From JAHDBG01 sp963922315 (GTDB taxonomy: Bacteria; Pseudomonadota; Gammaproteobacteria; Chromatiales; Chromatiaceae), in assembly GCA_963922315.1 (NCBI GenBank), contig CAWUID010000020.1, positions 1-37,988 on the forward strand: 37,988 nt of DNA, written 5' to 3'. Of this stretch, positions 8,423 to 15,777 are shown piece after piece. Numbering within the stretch: the first letter of the stretch is position 1; each line of letters starts with the position of its first letter. A model generated the notes under the pieces. That model had not been told where the DNA came from. It searched no databases and saw nothing but the letters and a program-made list of their open reading frames with translations. A program made the translations under genes and the position numbers.

Positions 8423-8463
8423 TTATTGATGTCTGCTCATCTGAAGAACATCAAGGAGATATG

Positions 8464-9471
8464 ATGAAACTGAAAACCCTGATCAGCGGCAGCATCCTGG
8501 CCGCCAGCACCGCATTAGTCGGCTGTGATATGCAAGCATCAACACAACCAGGGAAAGATGTCACTGTTCAGCCCTTAAAAAGCTCTATCGCAGAAGAAAC
8601 CTTCCAGACCTTATTGGTAATGCGTGCACTGGAAAAACTGGGTTACCAGGTAGAACCGATCAAAGAAATCGAATATGCCGCCGGTCACATCGCCATCGCC
8701 AATGGCGACGCCACCTTTCTGGCCGACCACTGGGATCCACTGCATGTCGACTTTTACAAAAATTCCGGTGGCGACGCCAAACTGTTCCGCGAAGGCGTTT
8801 ATTCCGACAATGCGCTACAAGGCTACCTGATCGACAAGGCAACTGCAGACAAACACGGCATCACTCATATCAACCAGTTGCAGGATCCGGAATTGGCAAA
8901 ACTATTCGACACCGATGGCGATGGCAAAGCTGATCTGGCAGGCTGTAATCCAGGCTGGGGCTGTGAAAAAGTGATCGAGCACCAGCTTGATGCATTCAAA
9001 CTGCGCGACACAGTAGCCCACAAACAAGGCTCCTACTCAGCGATTATTGCAGATACGATTGCCCGCTTCAAACAAGGCGAACCCGTCCTGTATTACACCT
9101 GGACACCCTACTGGGTCAGCGGCGTGATGGTACCGGGCAAAGACGTCACCTGGCTGCAGGTGCCCTTCTCAGCATTACCCGGCGAACGCCAGAATGTAGA
9201 CACCTCACTGGCTGACGGCAGCAACTATGGCTTTGAAGCGAATACGCAACGGATTGTTGCTAATCGCGCCTTTGTCGAAGCGAATCCGGCTGCTGCCAAA
9301 TTGTTCAGCCTGATGACTTTACCCAGCAACGACATCTCTTCGCAAAACCTGCTGATGCGTGATGGTGAAAAGTCTGACAAAGATATCGCCCGTCATACAG
9401 ATGACTGGATCAAAGCAAACCAGGCAACTTTTGATGGCTGGGTCCAAGCTGCACAACAGGCAGCTGAATAA
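8464..9471 (+). CDS. proX: Glycine betaine-binding protein ProX, apparently lipidated
   Basis: ProX captures betaine for ProVW. The sequence closely follows E. coli ProX, for example GCNPGWGCEK, YYTWTPYWVSG and the PFSALPGERQNVDT stretch. The Trp residues in DHWDP, PGWGC and YTWTPYW correspond to the aromatic cage that binds the quaternary ammonium group. AAGGAG at 8453-8458 is spaced 5 nt from ATG 8464 and only 2 nt from ATG 8461, so I prefer 8464 (335 residues). Unlike the soluble E. coli protein, the signal ends in a lipobox ALVGC with Cys at residue 21 and Asp next, the known inner-membrane retention signal, so it is probably a lipoprotein tethered beside the permease. It is the last gene of the porin-proVWX operon. 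Confidence 0.95.
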   Translation: MKLKTLISGSILAASTALVGCDMQASTQPGKDVTVQPLKSSIAEETFQTLLVMRALEKLGYQVEPIKEIEYAAGHIAIANGDATFLADHWDPLHVDFYKNSGGDAKLFREGVYSDNALQGYLIDKATADKHGITHINQLQDPELAKLFDTDGDGKADLAGCNPGWGCEKVIEHQLDAFKLRDTVAHKQGSYSAIIADTIARFKQGEPVLYYTWTPYWVSGVMVPGKDVTWLQVPFSALPGERQNVDTSLADGSNYGFEANTQRIVANRAFVEANPAAAKLFSLMTLPSNDISSQNLLMRDGEKSDKDIARHTDDWIKANQATFDGWVQAAQQAAE

Positions 9472-9906
9472 CCGCAGCACAAAACCAATTACGCGAAACT
9501 GGTGTAGATTCATATATCAGGTCATATGGACTTCGATAGAATCTGCTTCAGTTTCAGCGGCAGCCTGCGCTCCGAGGTACGCCGAAACCCAATTCGTAGG
9601 GGCTCAACTGCAACTATCCAAGCCGCAGAAGCCCCCGGAGCACAGGCTCGGCAACACCCGTTACGTACAGTAGCACAACCAAATATACAGCTATTTTCAA
9701 CATGACTTTGCACATCAAACCCGCAAAAAATTAGGGTCAGATAATAAATTAACCCTGCCACACTCATCAAACAAAATACACAGTTAAGTATCGCACCTCA
9801 CATATCTGCGTCAAATCAAGCACCAGCGCCACCTGATTTACCTACCATAAGATACTATAAACTTTTCCCATAAAAGCCTGACAACGCCCGTTCAAACCGC
9901 AAGCCC
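9472..9906. other. Gene-free stretch downstream of proX containing a degenerate palindromic repeat
   Basis: No convincing gene is seen in these 435 bp. The stretch holds the repeat at 9563-9647 (listed separately) and, around 9731-9757, a short motif AGGGTCAGA...TTAACCCT that can pair with itself. Short open frames on both strands lack ribosome binding sites and family resemblance. Base composition changes from balanced to AT-rich across this stretch, marking the border of the acquired island that follows. Confidence 0.5.
9563..9647. repeat. Degenerate copy of an interspersed palindromic repeat
   Basis: The ends form an inverted repeat, GCCTGCGCTCCGAGG against the complement of CCCCCGGAGCACAGGC. 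The interior lines up with the reverse complement of the 13692-13799 element: shared blocks are CTCCGAGGTAC, GGGCTC, a CTGC block, TCCA, CCGCAGA and CGGAGC in the same order. The outer stems differ between copies. It looks like a member of a mobile, non-coding repeat family (REP/MITE-like). Confidence 0.6.
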
Positions 9907-10428
9907 CTAACGCTCCGATTTTTTCGCATATAAACTTTTCAACTCCCTATGTTGGTTCTCAAGAATAGAAATATGGGCATATGCACCGGCCGCAAAACAC
10001 TGATAAAATGCCCAATTCATATAAAACAAAATATCTTCATAATCATCGTCCAGAAAATGTTTTGTATACAAAACATCCAGCCGAGCATGAGAATTCGTAT
10101 CAGTCATAGCTTCCATAGATTTTAATACTTCTATAGCATAACTATATATAATTGAATAATCAAAAAAATAGCTATTAACTGTATTTTCTGTACTCTCAGG
10201 CGATGCCTTGAGAAACTATTTTCTTACTTCTATCACCGCACTCTCAAGATCATCAGAGTTATTTAAAAATTCTCGCTCTTGTGACGCTTTCATCACTTCA
10301 TATAAAAATTCACACAAGTCATATAACACAAAAGCTGCTAGTGGAGATGATAGTGATTGATTATTTCGAGACGACTTCTTAATAACTGAAAAAGCCCTGT
10401 AAAATTCTTCAATGACATTTTGGACTCC
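9907..10428 (-). pseudogene. Unrecognised small helical protein gene, interrupted by an in-frame amber codon and lacking a start
   Basis: One reading frame runs from just after a TAA at 10429-10431 to a TAG at 9907-9909, about 174 codons, broken by a single TAG at 10216-10218. The upstream part reads VIEEFYRAFSVIKKSSRNN and continues coding-like; after the TAG the same frame resumes FLKASPESTENTVNSYFFDY and passes into a 69-codon open frame starting at 10116. The frame has no ATG or GTG upstream, and the IS3 stub at 10444-10613 lies directly before it, so the 5' end was probably lost. The sequence is AT-rich and I recognise no family. A separate short product starting at 10116 cannot be excluded. 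Confidence 0.6.
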
Positions 10429-10443
10429 TTAAAAAAATCTCTC

Positions 10444-10613
10444 CTTTCCCCCCTTTGCAGGCGGCTAACGCCACTTTGGCTTTGAAATCTACTGTGTACT
10501 GTTTGCGTTTTTTGGCTGCCATCGAATGGACTCCTGTTCAGAACCTAGGGGAGGAAATTTGCAGCCATTTTAATTCCTTAACCGTTGGTCCAGTTTTTAG
10601 AATGCACTATACA
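10444..10613 (-). mobile_element. IS3-family insertion sequence remnant (left end and start of orfA)
   Basis: Read on the minus strand, the stretch begins TGTATAGTGC with AAAAACTGGACC following, typical of the terminal repeat of IS3/IS150-type elements. A ribosome binding site (CAGGAG) precedes an ATG at 10522. The encoded peptide starts MAAKKRKQYTVDFKAKVALA, a classic IS3-family OrfA N-terminus, and loses similarity after about residue 26. The remainder of orfA, orfB and the right end are missing, so this is a dead fragment. Confidence 0.8.
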
Positions 10614-10666
10614 CCTCGTTCTTTTATTTTTTTCTTATCTGACTCGGTTAGTTCAGAATAAGGCAA

Positions 10667-10683
10667 CATCGAGCGAAGCGATG
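10667..10683 (+). terminator. Small stem-loop followed by a T-run
   Basis: CATCG-AGCGAAG-CGATG folds as a 5-bp stem and is followed by CTTTTTA on the plus strand, so it could stop transcription coming from the IS stub side. It lies 29 bp beyond the stop of the convergent gene at 10713. The stem is short, so the call is weak. Confidence 0.3.
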
Positions 10684-10712
10684 CTTTTTAGTGTCCGTAT
10701 GAATTTACCTTG

Positions 10713-12113
10713 TTAGCCGTGATAGTTATTCCAAAATGTTTCAGTTAATAGCGTGTCATTAGTTTGCAATCTTACTATTGATCCTGTCAGTTTTTCTTTT
10801 AATCGCAGGTAGCCTTTTTTAGGATGCTCAAGTTCATATTCCATAGTATTTGAGAAGACCCTATATATAAGCTCTGACACATCACTTAAATTTTCAGTAA
10901 CCATAGATCCCACCGCAATACCAGTTTCAAAATGAATCAGCCTAACTAAAGGATGCACTTCTTTATAAAAACGGCTTTTTTGCTCATGATCACAAAGAAA
11001 AATAACGGGCTTTCCTAAGCTCAACGCCATAGCAGCCTCCGCATCCTTTCCATAGCTTTCCTTATTTCCTGCACAATAAACCAATATTTTTGCACACTTC
11101 ACCATTAAACATTCAATTAACCCTTTATCTTCATGCCCTGCTGCCGCACTCAGAGTTGGATCAAAACATCTAATGGACATATCATCTAGTCTTCTATCAG
11201 AAAATATTGTTGTTGTTTTTTCTGCCATATCTCTAAAATCTTGTCGAGTTCGCATGCTTGTTGCCACATAAACATCCAGATCACTTGCCATAGATAAATA
11301 TCTTTTTGTGTTTGTTAGAGCTGATTTCCTTGCGGAAAAAAACTGCTTAGATATGCGATCATATTTTTCATTTAATTCACCCTCTGAATCTACAGTCTCA
11401 TCAAGCACATCATCTGCTGAAAACAAAAATTCATTTTGACGTGTATCACATTGAGATTTAACAGTGTCACCCTGAAGCAAAGATTTTATCGTGATTCTAC
11501 CTCCGCCAGCCTCTTTATGTTTATGGAAAGCATCAATTAAAATCTTTTTTAAATCACTAGGGCTATCTGGATCGCTTCTATATGATTTACACGCCATTTC
11601 AGAGATTAAATAACGGTCGTCTTTTGCGATTAAATCTAAATCTAAAGAAGGCCCACGTTTCTCAATTAAGTCAGTTCTATATCGTTTCTTGGAAAAAAAC
11701 TCTTTGATATCATCTTCACTAAGTTGTCTTAACTCTCTGTACCCCGTTCGTACATTGCCAAAGTACATTAACGCATCTTGGAATATTCTATAAAGCTCCC
11801 ACTTTAAGTGAGCTAGTGAAATAATAGCATCTGCTTGAGTCCATTTTTCAGAGTAATTACCAACTTTTTCAACAGGGTATGGATGATACTCATAACATTG
11901 CAGCCAATAGTAATTATAGAATCCATCTGATACAGGAGCCTCATGCTCTAGAGCTAGCAACTGATTCAGCTGAACTTTCTTGAGTGGCGATTCATCAATT
12001 TTACTAAGGCGCTCAAATACCAGATCATCTGTACCTTCAGTCAACCAACTTCCTATTCTGCCTGTTCCAAGGGAAAACAACTTAAACTCACTTAACAATT
12101 CACTTTTATTCAT
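10713..12113 (-). CDS. Putative defence effector: uncharacterised N-terminal region plus nucleoside deoxyribosyltransferase-like domain
   Basis: I start this 466-residue protein at ATG 12113, which overlaps the stop of the upstream NTPase gene in ATGAATAA and has AGGAAT upstream; an extended ORF from 12185 lies inside that gene. No known family is recognised over residues 1-270, which are soluble and charged. Residues about 278-375 look like the Rossmann-like fold of nucleoside 2-deoxyribosyltransferase and related NAD-cleaving or nucleotide-sensing domains: DLDVYVATSMRTRQDFRDM is a first strand and helix, then KCAKILVYCAG, then SYGKDAEAAMALSLGKPVIF, which matches the family pattern G-x(3)-E-x(3)-A-x(3,5)-GKPVI, with E359 at the catalytic Glu position. 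No transmembrane segment is seen. Translational coupling to a KAP-like membrane NTPase suggests a two-component sensor-effector, perhaps anti-phage (inference). Confidence 0.55.
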   Translation of the reverse strand: MNKSELLSEFKLFSLGTGRIGSWLTEGTDDLVFERLSKIDESPLKKVQLNQLLALEHEAPVSDGFYNYYWLQCYEYHPYPVEKVGNYSEKWTQADAIISLAHLKWELYRIFQDALMYFGNVRTGYRELRQLSEDDIKEFFSKKRYRTDLIEKRGPSLDLDLIAKDDRYLISEMACKSYRSDPDSPSDLKKILIDAFHKHKEAGGGRITIKSLLQGDTVKSQCDTRQNEFLFSADDVLDETVDSEGELNEKYDRISKQFFSARKSALTNTKRYLSMASDLDVYVATSMRTRQDFRDMAEKTTTIFSDRRLDDMSIRCFDPTLSAAAGHEDKGLIECLMVKCAKILVYCAGNKESYGKDAEAAMALSLGKPVIFLCDHEQKSRFYKEVHPLVRLIHFETGIAVGSMVTENLSDVSELIYRVFSNTMEYELEHPKKGYLRLKEKLTGSIVRLQTNDTLLTETFWNNYHG

Positions 12114-13292
12114 TTGTTGATTCCTTAGTGGTTGGTTTACGGCTAACAAAGGCTTCTGTGATACTGGACAAGCGCACACTATCACCGTCTGAATTATCTT
12201 TTAACAAACTCTGCACATAAAACGTATTAGTGAACAAACTCTCATATAACGGACTGCGACTGACATGCTCCCCATAATAATCATCCAAAACTTCGCGCCC
12301 GGCAATAAATATATATTGTGCTTGTGATGTCGTCACTAAATTTTTCAGGCTGCCTAATAGGCGCTCGACATGTTTTTTTCGTTGGTAATTAATGGCATTA
12401 TTAAACTCTTCTTCTGTGTCAGATATTTTGTCTAATTCATTGAATATAAATATTATTTTCACCTCTCGGCTAAGATCTCTAATAATATCAATCAGTTCAG
12501 ATTCAATTTCACGGATAGATAATGGTGGGCGCACATACCGTTTCCCAATATGAACAGCATAGCCTGTCACATCAACCTTTTCTTCAGTAGACATAGCAAT
12601 ATTTCTTTCTAACTGTTTTAATCTATGAATTGATTTCAATATATTGCTTTTTTCAACAGGTCGCATCAGGATCAATATGACAACTATCATATAAAAACCT
12701 AAAGCGACAAACATTGATATATACGCAATTACAAAGTCATAGATTCCCTGAAAAGCATATTCTCCAAAAATGAATGGCACAAACAGCAAAAATACAAGAA
12801 GTACCAATATGAAAAATTTCACGCCCGTTTTAAAAAAACTGTCCAACGAAGACACCGAATACTCTTTCGCAACAATACTACCATATCTGTCAGAATATCT
12901 TTGACATCTAACTGACTATCATTACCCAAATTAATCGGAACATCTATAACCTGAGAATATTATTTTTTCCGGCCTCTTGTTTCTTCAATGATACCCGACT
13001 TATCTGAAGCATCAGTTCCGTTATTATTTAATCGTTTTTTATACTCATCAATACCCTTTTTAACAAAAGCTGTTTTTCCTGCGCCGCGAAAACCTGATAC
13101 CAGAAAACTACCCCTACCGGAATGCGCATGATCCAACGCCGCTACAAATCTTTTTAATAGTACAGTACGCCCGATAAAACCAGAGCCCGTGTCACCAGAC
13201 TCGTTATTCTGGCATACGGGATGGTTGTGAAAAAGAAAATTCTTTAGTGGCACCAAAACCGAAAGATTTTTCCCGATATTATTTTCACTCAT
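12106..13292 (-). pseudogene. KAP-like membrane P-loop NTPase, broken by a nonsense codon and a frameshift
   Basis: The first part (12960-13292) has Walker A GFRGAGKT at residues 67-74 of a 110-codon frame ending in TAA. The same frame continues coding-like after the TAA (SQVIDVPINLGNDSQLDVKD, then ILTDMVVLLRK). Near 12865-12867 the reading must shift: restoring one A in the A-run joins LLRK to EYSVSSLDSFFKTG of the second part (12106-12855). That part has two transmembrane helices (about its residues 14-30 and 41-63) and a Walker B-like strand KIIFIFNELDK (133-143). Transmembrane helices between Walker A and B are the hallmark of KAP NTPases, the family of PifA, the F-plasmid phage-exclusion protein. 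The whole unit would be about 395 codons. It is AT-rich and overlaps the next gene by 8 bp. Confidence 0.68.
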
Positions 13293-13691
13293 AAGCCCGG
13301 ACTCAATATAGATATAGTTTCATTCTATTATAAAAATGATATAATGAAGCGTTTGTTAAGCTGCTTTCATACTATACGAAATCACACTCACAAAGTAACC
13401 CGAGCCACTTGATTGGGTGCGATTCAAACTGATGTGGCGTAGCAAGTCAGGACACATGAGTTCCAATGGCGGCAAAGTCAGGTTCCGGGTGATGGTGTAG
13501 ATGACACGTCAGACAGGAACACGAAGTACAGCGAACAGCCTCCTTTGTCGGTTCGTTTCCGGCACGCAGGCTGCTTATTATAGTACGGCATAGTCGAACA
13601 ACCGATGTTGCAGATTTTGCAGCCAATACCGACAAAGGCTACCTGGTTTGAAAATAGCCACAAAGACGGTTGTACCACTGTACTGAATGGG
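13293..13691. other. Gene-free stretch between the KAP-like gene and the palindromic repeat
   Basis: The first 100 bp are AT-rich and upstream of the KAP-like gene; read on the minus strand they include TATAAT (within 13331-13341), a possible -10 box without a clear -35. From about 13400 composition becomes balanced. Short cysteine-containing open frames on the minus strand (around 13478-13680) have no ribosome binding site and no recognised family, so I do not call them. Confidence 0.4.
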
Positions 13692-13799
13692 GCGTTATTC
13701 CGATGGGCGCTCCGAGGGCGTCTGCGGCCATGGACGGCCGCAGCCGAGCCCCCAGGACAGGTATTCTGGGGTACCTCGGAGAGCCCATCGGAATAACGC
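13692..13799. repeat. 108-bp palindromic interspersed repeat (REP/MITE-like)
   Basis: A 25-bp inverted repeat, identical at 24 positions, bounds the element (13692-13716 and 13775-13799; it starts GCGTTATTCCGATGGGC). Inside lies a second dyad GCGGCCAT/GGACGGCCGC around 13724-13741 and a GAGCCCCCAGGA block. It has no coding capacity. A second, degenerate relative lies at 9563-9647. It sits 81 bp upstream of the uup start. Confidence 0.8.
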
Positions 13800-13880
13800 T
13801 TGCGAAAAGCCTGCATAGCAAATTACCACATCTGTTTGAACCACCCCCCTGTCGCTCCACCGTGTTGTTATCGGAATCAC

Positions 13881-15761
13881 ATGACATTACTCACCCTGCG
13901 GGACATCAACCTGAGTTACGGCCATCCACCGCTGCTGGATGGCCTGCATCTGTGTGTCCAGGCGCGTGAACGAATCGGTCTGCTCGGGCGCAATGGCGAA
14001 GGCAAATCCACGCTGCTCAGACTGATCGCCGGTGAACTCGCCCCGGACAGTGGCGAACGGGTACTGAGCCAGGGCACGAAGATTGCACGCCTGGCTCAGG
14101 AAGTCCCCACCGGCATGAGTGGCAGCGTGTTTGCTGTTGTTGCCAGCGGACTCGGTGAGTCTGCTGCGTGTGTCGCAGCCTATCATGCCGCCAGTCAGGC
14201 CTTGATCTCGGAAACGAGTGATGCGGCCTTACAGCGTCTGGCACAAGCACAGCAAGCCCTGGAAGCCGTGGATGGCTGGCAACTGAACCAGCAGGTTGAA
14301 GCAATATTGTCGCGGATGCAACTCTCCGCAGAGGCTGAATTTGCTGATTTATCCGGTGGTATGCAGCGCCGCGTGTTATTAGCACGCGCACTGGTCGGGG
14401 CACCCGACATTCTGCTGCTGGACGAACCGACCAACCATCTGGATATTGCAGCGATTGAATGGCTGGAACGCTGGCTACTCGGCTGGCCTGGCAGCCTGGT
14501 GTTTATTACCCATGATCGCAGCTTTCTGCAACAACTTGCGACCCGGATTATTGAGTTGAATCGGGGTCAGATCAGAAATTTTCCCGGAGATTACGCACAA
14601 TATCAACGACGCCGTGCAGAACTGGATCACGCCGAAGCGCAACAGCAAGCTCAGTTTGATCGCAAACTGGCCCAGGAAGAAATCTGGATTCGGCAGGGCA
14701 TTCAGGCACGTCGTACCCGCAATGAAGGGCGAGTCCGTCAGCTACAGACGATGCGGGCAGAATATCAGGCTCGTCGTCAGCAACAGGGGCAAGCGAAACT
14801 ACAGCTGAATCTGGCCGAATCTTCCGGCAAGCGTGTCTGCGAGGCGACCCGGATTCATTTTGCACGCGGCGACCACGAGATCATCCGCGATTTCAGCACC
14901 ACGATTCTGCGCGGCGACCGGATCGGCATTATCGGCCCGAATGGGTGCGGCAAAAGCACCCTGCTGCAATTATTGCTGGGTAAATTACAACCCACCTCTG
15001 GTCAGGTGACACTCGGGACGCAACTGCAGATCGCTTATTCCGATCAGATGCGAGCGCAGCTGGACGAACAACAAACGGTTCTGGATACCGTCGCTGGTGG
15101 CAGTGAACAAATCACGATCAATGGCAAACAACAACACGTGATCAGCTATCTGGCCGATTTTTTGTTCGCACCCGCCCGCAGCCGTCAGCCCGTGAAGGTG
15201 CTCTCTGGTGGCGAACGCAATCGCCTGCTACTCGCTAAACTGTTCACTCAACCAGCCAATTTGCTGGTTCTGGATGAGCCTACCAATGATCTGGATCTGG
15301 AAACTCTGGAGCTGTTGGAAGAACGCCTGCTCCACTTTACCGGCACTTTACTGCTGGTCAGCCATGATCGCGCTTTTATCGATCGGGTTGTGACCAGCAC
15401 GCTGGTATTCGAAGGCAAAGGCAACATCCAGGCCTATGTCGGTGGTTATACGGACTGGTTGCGACAACGCCCGGCACCTGCCGCACACACACCAGATAAA
15501 TCCACACCGAAATCCGGCACGCAACCCGGCCCAAAGGCGAAACCGAAAAAAGCGGCACCCGTGCAGCGAGAACTGGCTGCTCTACCAGGCAAGATTGATA
15601 CATTGGAGGCACAACTGAGTAGCGTGCAGGAACAACTTGCGGCCAGTTATCAGGCTGTGAACGGTCAGGCGCAACAACAAGCATTACAGGCACAGCAACA
15701 ACAACTGGAAGCAGCTCTGCAAGCCGCGTATGATCGCTGGGAGACACTGGAAGCCGGATAA
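13881..15761 (+). CDS. uup: ABC-F family ATPase Uup
   Basis: Uup is a soluble ABC-F protein with two ATPase domains that acts on ribosomes and influences transposon excision and genome stability. I start at ATG 13881 (626 residues: MTLLTLRDINLSYG); the 81 bp of open frame upstream run into the palindromic repeat. Domain 1 has Walker A GRNGEGKST, signature LSGGMQRRVLLARAL and Walker B ILLLDEPTNHLD. The interdomain linker holds the charged helical segment around AQFDRKLAQEEIWIRQG. Domain 2 has GPNGCGKST, LSGGERNRLLLAKL and LLVLDEPTNDLD, followed by ETLELLEERL as in Uup. A Lys/Pro-rich hinge leads to a C-terminal coiled coil with Gln-rich heptads, the Uup DNA-binding domain. The AAA protein follows after 16 bp. 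Confidence 0.93.
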   Translation: MTLLTLRDINLSYGHPPLLDGLHLCVQARERIGLLGRNGEGKSTLLRLIAGELAPDSGERVLSQGTKIARLAQEVPTGMSGSVFAVVASGLGESAACVAAYHAASQALISETSDAALQRLAQAQQALEAVDGWQLNQQVEAILSRMQLSAEAEFADLSGGMQRRVLLARALVGAPDILLLDEPTNHLDIAAIEWLERWLLGWPGSLVFITHDRSFLQQLATRIIELNRGQIRNFPGDYAQYQRRRAELDHAEAQQQAQFDRKLAQEEIWIRQGIQARRTRNEGRVRQLQTMRAEYQARRQQQGQAKLQLNLAESSGKRVCEATRIHFARGDHEIIRDFSTTILRGDRIGIIGPNGCGKSTLLQLLLGKLQPTSGQVTLGTQLQIAYSDQMRAQLDEQQTVLDTVAGGSEQITINGKQQHVISYLADFLFAPARSRQPVKVLSGGERNRLLLAKLFTQPANLLVLDEPTNDLDLETLELLEERLLHFTGTLLLVSHDRAFIDRVVTSTLVFEGKGNIQAYVGGYTDWLRQRPAPAAHTPDKSTPKSGTQPGPKAKPKKAAPVQRELAALPGKIDTLEAQLSSVQEQLAASYQAVNGQAQQQALQAQQQQLEAALQAAYDRWETLEAG

Positions 15762-15777
15762 TCAGGGAGATTTGTTG

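Noticed and set aside
9522..9770. Minus-strand 82-codon frame and overlapping plus-strand frame downstream of proX
   Set aside because: They lie across the palindromic repeat, lack ribosome binding sites and resemble nothing known.
10216..10218. In-frame TAG as a recoded (pyrrolysine) codon
   Set aside because: The neighbouring broken gene has a TAA and a frameshift as well, other genes in the window use TAG and TAA as ordinary stops, and no recoding genes are seen. Decay is simpler.
10455..10661. 68-codon plus-strand frame
   Set aside because: It is antisense to the IS3 orfA fragment, which explains the open frame.
12850..12870. Programmed frameshift in the NTPase gene
   Set aside because: There is no classic slippery heptamer with a downstream structure, and an additional nonsense codon lies upstream in the same gene.
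13478..13816. Cysteine-containing short frames upstream of the repeat
   Set aside because: They overlap the palindromic repeat, several frames compete, and no start signal or family is seen.
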